This document shows positions 59,402 through 64,000 of a stretch of 64,000 bases of DNA, piece by piece (the first letter of the stretch is position 1; each line of letters starts with the position of its first letter). Below the pieces are notes generated by a model that was given only the letters and a program-made list of their open reading frames with translations, did no database searches and was not told where the DNA came from. The DNA lies in contig CM018693.1 in the NCBI GenBank assembly GCA_009363875.1, positions 107,586,362 through 107,650,361 of the forward strand, given 5' to 3'. A program made the position numbers and the translations under genes. This DNA comes from Mikania micrantha. Its lineage: Eukaryota > Streptophyta > Magnoliopsida > Asterales > Asteraceae.

Positions 59402-62163
59402 TGTAACACCCAAACTTTACACATGATTACACGTGTCCCATTTTAGGTCCCAGATTAAAACTTTTTCATAAATTATGTTCGGAAGCGTGAAATTAACATT
59501 TCATGATTTAAACACACTAAATTTCAAATCATTTACATTTATGATTAATAAAAACTAGTGTGTTTAAGTTTAATACCACCATAGGCTTTACATAACGTTT
59601 GGTTCTGCTTTACAACGTGCCCGATCTGATCGCCCAATGCATATCTATCTTTGACCTGTAACATCACATATAAGTCACAATTAGTTCATATGAACTAAGT
59701 AAGTAACCCATTCCAGAGTTCCCAAAACTCATTTTAACACATCCACATATATATCATATGGATGTTTATCATGTTTAGATAATAATACATCATATTCCAA
59801 CATCAACCTACACCCCACACACATTGTGCATTTATTTCCCTTAATGGGACATTTTCACAATATGAGTATATTATCTAATCCAACTCTATCACCAGCACCT
59901 TTGGCTAAATTTAAAATACCAAATATATATATTTTATTGGCTTAACCAACTACCCACACACCTGTGGTTTCAACAATTTAGTTTCCGGATTAACTGGTTA
60001 TCCACACATTTGTGGTATCATACATATATTAAAAATCTATCACAAGGTAATAACATCATATTACCAATCATCAACTATTGCTCACAATAGTTTAATCAAA
60101 ATTACACTATGGTGTTCATATTCCGGTGCTTCCACCATAGCTATTTGTCAGCACCTCTGACTATTCACACATTCGTAATAACATAATTAATTTAAGTCTT
60201 AAGATGTTCACCCACCGGTCCTTCCATCTAAGACAATTGCCAGCACCTCTGGCTATCCACCATTGTGGAGTTATACATATAGTAAGTCTTAAGATGTTCA
60301 CCCATCGGTACTTCCATCTAAGACAATTGCTAGCACCTCTAGCTATCCACCATTGTGGAGTCACAAATAATTCAAGTCTTAAGATGTTCACCCACCGGTA
60401 CTTCCATCTAAGACAATTGCCAGCACCTCTGGCTATCCACCATTATGGAGTCATAATTATTAAGTCTAACATGTTCACCCACCAGTACTTCCATCTAGAC
60501 AGTTGCCAACACCTCTGGTTATCCACCATTGTGGAGTCATAATTATTAAGTCTAAGATGTTCACCCACCGGTACTTCCATCTAGACAATTGCTAGCACCT
60601 CTAGCTATCCACCATCGTGGAGTCATAAATAATTCAATTCCCGGATTAACCGGTTAGCCACACATTTGTGGTTCAACAATTTAGTTCCCGGATTAACCGG
60701 TTAGCCACACATTTGTGATTCAATTAAATCAATTTCACTGGCTCATCCGGCTAAATTTTTAATGCATTTATACTACACACCACACAAGCATAACATTCGT
60801 TTTGAAACTAATAACGCCTTCTCATAGGTCTTATAATTCCATTAGTTTCATTAATCAAGTTATGCGCCATCATTATATAAACACCAAAATCGTATTAATT
60901 TATCACCGGTTCATCCGGTTATTCTAATGTAAATATATTGCATATACGTTTCCCATGGAAACTTAACAAACACAAACTAAAGGATTTCTCATCCCATAGT
61001 TTCAATCACATATTTAACATCATTCACATATTTCAAGCACGCAAGTAGACTCTTTCTACTACTTATATGTAATGTTACAGTAAGTTGGGTAACTTACCTG
61101 CTTCAAACGGTTGTTCACTTCCTACAACCTCTTTTTCCATCTCTGTGAATTGTCCTTTGACTTTCACCACTAATACCTAGTTGTATTCACATATATACAA
61201 CTAGTTTCAATACATATAGTACATACAATAGAGATCAACACACTTGACTAGTTTGACTTCTTCAAAGTCAATTTATCACATAATTGACTTTATCTTACTG
61301 TCTTTAGCAAGTTTTAGTCAATTATTGTAATTAATCATATCACATACCTTCCTTAGACATTTCATCAAATAATTGATGTTTATTATATTAGTTATGATCT
61401 AAATTACTTCTTTTAATCAAAATTCATTTATGATCATAACTGTTAATAATTTTTAACATCAATTCATCAAAATCATCATTTAACCCATGGATCATAATCC
61501 ATATTTCATTTAAAATCATACTCTACCCATCATACTAGTTATCATACCATGATATGGGTTTCATAACAATCCCTAGGTATCAACTAGGCAATAATCAATA
61601 CCCATAATCATAGTATTACATTCAAAACTAAATTTAATCCACACAATATTAAACTAGTAGGATAAATCGAATCGTTACCCAATCGAACGGATGTTTAGTC
61701 GCAAAACCACGATCTAATGTTGCAGAATCAATCCTTGGTGCGATCCAGATGTTTAGCTGGCTTCAAATATGAGTTTGAAACTCAAAACTTCGCATGTGGA
61801 TGTTGTAAGTTCGAAAGATAGAGTTTTGAAACACTTCTGCCAAATATGATATTTCATTCCAATTATTCAAACCGCCTCACCCGTCGCGTACCGCGAAGAA
61901 GAGCCAAGAAAGACTTCGTGTACCGCGAAGAAATCCGGAGAAATCAGATATTTTTTTGACCATCGCGTACCGCCGAGAACCCTCAACCCTTCCTTAGCGT
62001 ACCGCGACGAGCCCCAAAGCATAATAACTTTGTAATTTTCTTCGTTTCGCGCACGGTTTTCTCCCATGTTCATGATTTTCACATATTTTCAAATTACAAC
62101 AACGACAATCGTTATTTTAACGATTGTTTCAAATACCTTTAATTATTAAAACTGGTTGTTACA
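59402..62163 (-). mobile_element. Solo LTR with internal tandem repeats (TSD TAACG)
   Basis: 2,762 bases, TGTAACACCC...GGTTGTTACA, with a perfect TAACG duplication (59397-59401 and 62164-62168). It is in minus orientation. It has the exact palindrome TTAGTTCATATGAACTAA at 59681-59698, CCACA-N4-TGTGG inverted words (59950-60720), and GCGTACCGC(G/C)(A/G)AG boxes at 61884-62010. No coding sequence. Confidence 0.9.
60182..60630 (-). repeat. Five tandem copies of an 86-90 bp unit
   Basis: Units start near 60203, 60293, 60383, 60470 and 60556. Each has GATGTTCACCCACCGGTAC, CACCTCTGGCTATCCACC and a GTGGAGTCATA end. The repeat gives open frames on both strands that are not genes. Confidence 0.92.
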
Positions 62164-62613
62164 TAACGAGCCTCTACAAGACTACACCAATTCTAAAGGC
62201 AGCCTAAACAAGGCTACCTAAACGAGACTAATGCCCCTTAACTAAGAATAATGAAGAGAAGAAAAAGAAAGAGAAAGGAAAACAATAAATAAATGAATAA
62301 TGAAGAGAAGAAAAAGAAAGAGAAAATTACCTCAAAGAATCTTTATGGACGAGACGATCTCAAAGGGAAGCACCTCCTCGTCAAGAGTATAAAAAATAAT
62401 AAATAAAACTATTATGTTCAACATACCAAAGGGTGTTGCGCTTGTAGAACCACCAAAATTTGGTTTGTTCCACTTGTTTATACTCAACTAGGAGTTGCAA
62501 GTTATAAGGGACCAAGCAAGGGTATTTATAGGTGTTTAAAGAGACAAAATATTGGTTTCTTGGGCGATGTGGGATAGTTTTAAGGGAGGATTCGCGACTT
62601 GTATTTGTCAACA
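62164..62613 (-). repeat. LTR, minus strand, right piece (probable)
   Basis: This probably continues the LTR broken at 59402. On the minus strand it has a TATA-like CTATAAATACC near 62533. A 26-base segment (AATAATGAAGAGAAGAAAAA core) is duplicated at about 62248 and 62299. The right boundary near 62613 is a guess; no target duplication was found. Confidence 0.4.
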
Positions 62614-62985
62614 AACGTCAAACTTGTTTTCGCAATTCCCGCTTCGTTATAACTCCGTTTTGCGCACGGTTTTCGTCTGATCTTCGTTTCAGTTTAGTGT
62701 TTTCTCTTTAGTCTTTATTTAAGTTATTCTTAGTTTTGTTAGCAAAACCCCCTTCCTTAATATGGTTTTATTTAAGTGCAAATTTTGTATAGATAAGTCA
62801 TAGAGTCTAGTTAGTACATTCTGTAGAAGTCTGTGGGTTCGATATCTGGACTTGCTTAGGCTATACTATCTCCGATAGGTACACTTTCCTGTCAGTAATT
62901 TAGTTTTAGATAGTCTAGAATATTACTTAGTGTCTAGGTTAGTTGTAATTTTTTTTCTTTTTGATTAAGCTACCGCACGACATCA
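62614..62985 (+). repeat. LTR end of an Athila/Ogre-like element
   Basis: The last 250 bases match the reverse complement of the solo LTR at 35191-36884, for example GTAGAAGTCTGTGG and TTACTTAGTGTCTAGG. The LTR ends ACGACATCA at 62985. Its left limit is uncertain. Confidence 0.65.
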
Positions 62986-62991
62986 AGTTTT

Positions 62992-63009
62992 TGGCGCCGT
63001 TGCCGAGGA
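62992..63009 (+). promoter_or_regulatory. Primer binding site, TGGCGCC type
   Basis: TGGCGCCGTTGCCGAGGA starts 6 bases after the LTR end. This is the usual PBS of Athila/Tat-like gypsy elements (complement of a tRNA 3' end, usually given as tRNA-Asp), with one A for G. Confidence 0.85.
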
Positions 63010-63148
63010 CTTCTTAGTCGATTGTGCTTACTAGTTCTTGTTCTTATCTGTGCATATTTGTGTTTATTTTGTTTTCTGTTTTAGTTTTATTTTGTTTTGT
63101 TTTATTTCTTTTTGATTTACCTTTATTTGTTTGCAGGTTTGGTAGTGT

Positions 63149-64000
63149 ATGCCACACTTACGCTCACACAGACCGCCACCTGAGCTTTCATTGCCATCAA
63201 GGAGCGATTCGCGAGACTTTTCAGAAGGTTCTACGAGCGAGGTAAGTGCTTCTACTCCCATTTCTGCTGATTTTTCTGAGCATACACCACCTTCTTCCTC
63301 TAGTTCTTCTACTCATTCCAGTCCACGCTTGCTTTTTGTTCCACAAATGGCGGAGCGTCGCACTGTTCACCAGCAGGCCACTGCGGGATTCACGGGACTT
63401 AACAATCCCATTACTGTGCCAAACATAACAAATGAAAATTCATGGCAGATTCCCTATTACATCATGAAAGCCATTAACAATTCTCATTTTAATGGTCGTG
63501 ATGATGAAGATGCTCCCGCACACCTTGCTAGGCTCACTCGCATATGTGGTACCTTCAATCTGCAAGGTGCCACTAATGATGCGATTTTTCAACAGCTTTT
63601 TCCTTTTTCACTTGCGAGAAGAGCAGCCACTTGGCTTGACTCGCATCCTCCAGGCACCTTCATAACCTGGGCTAGCCTTAGGGACGCATTCCTTAAGAAG
63701 TATTTTCCTCCAGCTAAGGCTGCCCGCCTGAGAGATGAGATCCATTCATTCCGAATGGCCCCTGATGAGCCCTACTATCTTGCTTGGGAGAGGTTCCAAA
63801 ACCTTCTAAGCCGATGCTCCCAGCATGGTTTGTCTGAATGGGCCCTTGTAGAGAAATTCTACAATGGGCTCACATATGAGACTCGTGCCCGATTTGACAC
63901 TTCTGCAGGAGGCCACCTCATGGGTAAGAGGGATGTGGCTGAATGCAATGACCTTTTTGAGAGTTTCGCTCAGGCCGAGTTTGAGCAGCGGTCTGCAAAT
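63149..64000 (+). CDS. Gag of an Athila/Ogre-like element, cut by window end
   Basis: The frame is open for 284 codons from ATG 63149 to the window edge, with no stop. The first 70 residues are Ser/Pro-rich and the gag domain follows. FNGRDDEDAPAHLARL, FPFSLARRAATWLDS, FLKKYFPPAKAARLRDEI and AWERFQNLLSRCSQHG are the standard core words of gypsy gag in this group. It lies about 140 bases after the PBS. The zinc knuckle and pol would be outside the window. Confidence 0.88.
   Translation, partial: MPHLRSHRPPPELSLPSRSDSRDFSEGSTSEVSASTPISADFSEHTPPSSSSSSTHSSPRLLFVPQMAERRTVHQQATAGFTGLNNPITVPNITNENSWQIPYYIMKAINNSHFNGRDDEDAPAHLARLTRICGTFNLQGATNDAIFQQLFPFSLARRAATWLDSHPPGTFITWASLRDAFLKKYFPPAKAARLRDEIHSFRMAPDEPYYLAWERFQNLLSRCSQHGLSEWALVEKFYNGLTYETRARFDTSAGGHLMGKRDVAECNDLFESFAQAEFEQRSAN

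Noticed and set aside
60161..60542. Repetitive proteins of 76 and 112 residues
   Set aside because: Translation of the 86-90 bp tandem repeat inside a solo LTR.

Overview
This is nuclear DNA of a flowering plant. It holds LTR retrotransposons nested inside one another, hAT MITEs, a tRNA-like SINE and one intron-rich host gene. The Tekay-type Ty3/Gypsy proteins, and a long extra ORF resembling one found beside Copia elements in Asteraceae genomes (from memory), suggest a eudicot, possibly Asteraceae. Species is not established.

Layout: (1) 1-6030, the 3' part of a Copia-like element. A long, broken extra ORF (1892-5414) is followed by a polypurine tract and a 3' LTR. (2) 6251-18896, a complete 12,646-bp Tekay-type element with two 3,882-bp LTRs, TGAAT target duplication, PBS, gag-protease, pol and PPT. 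It inserted into the truncated 5' LTR of an older gypsy relic. (3) That relic runs from about 6031 to 37298. Its pol is split by a solo LTR (23554-28431) that holds another solo LTR (23802-26596), by a hAT MITE (29357-29970) and by a third solo LTR (29986-31888). Its 3' LTR (33029-37298) holds an Athila/Ogre-like solo LTR (35191-36884). Its two ends carry different LTR families, so it is probably a recombinant. (4) 37299-41067, a hAT transposase relic and AT-rich sequence. (5) 41068-46440, minus strand: a complete 16-exon DGAT1 gene, the only host protein gene seen, with a SINE in intron 15 and a hAT MITE in intron 11. (6) 46441-62613, more LTRs, including two large solo LTRs with perfect target duplications (51120-55764 and 59402-62163). 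(7) 62614-64000, LTR end, PBS and intact gag start of another element, running off the right edge.

Biology: DGAT1 would make the final, committed step of triacylglycerol synthesis in the ER. Everything else is transposon-derived. One intact element is very young (9 differences seen between its LTRs) but has one in-frame TGA between protease and reverse transcriptase. Six solo LTRs show strong removal by LTR-LTR recombination.

The most unusual signals are short inverted-repeat motifs shared by otherwise different LTR families (CATTCG-NN-CGAATG; CTTGGCGGTACGC; TTAGTTC-N4-GAACTAA), and a conserved leader module ending in CAGGTGAC-like sequence.
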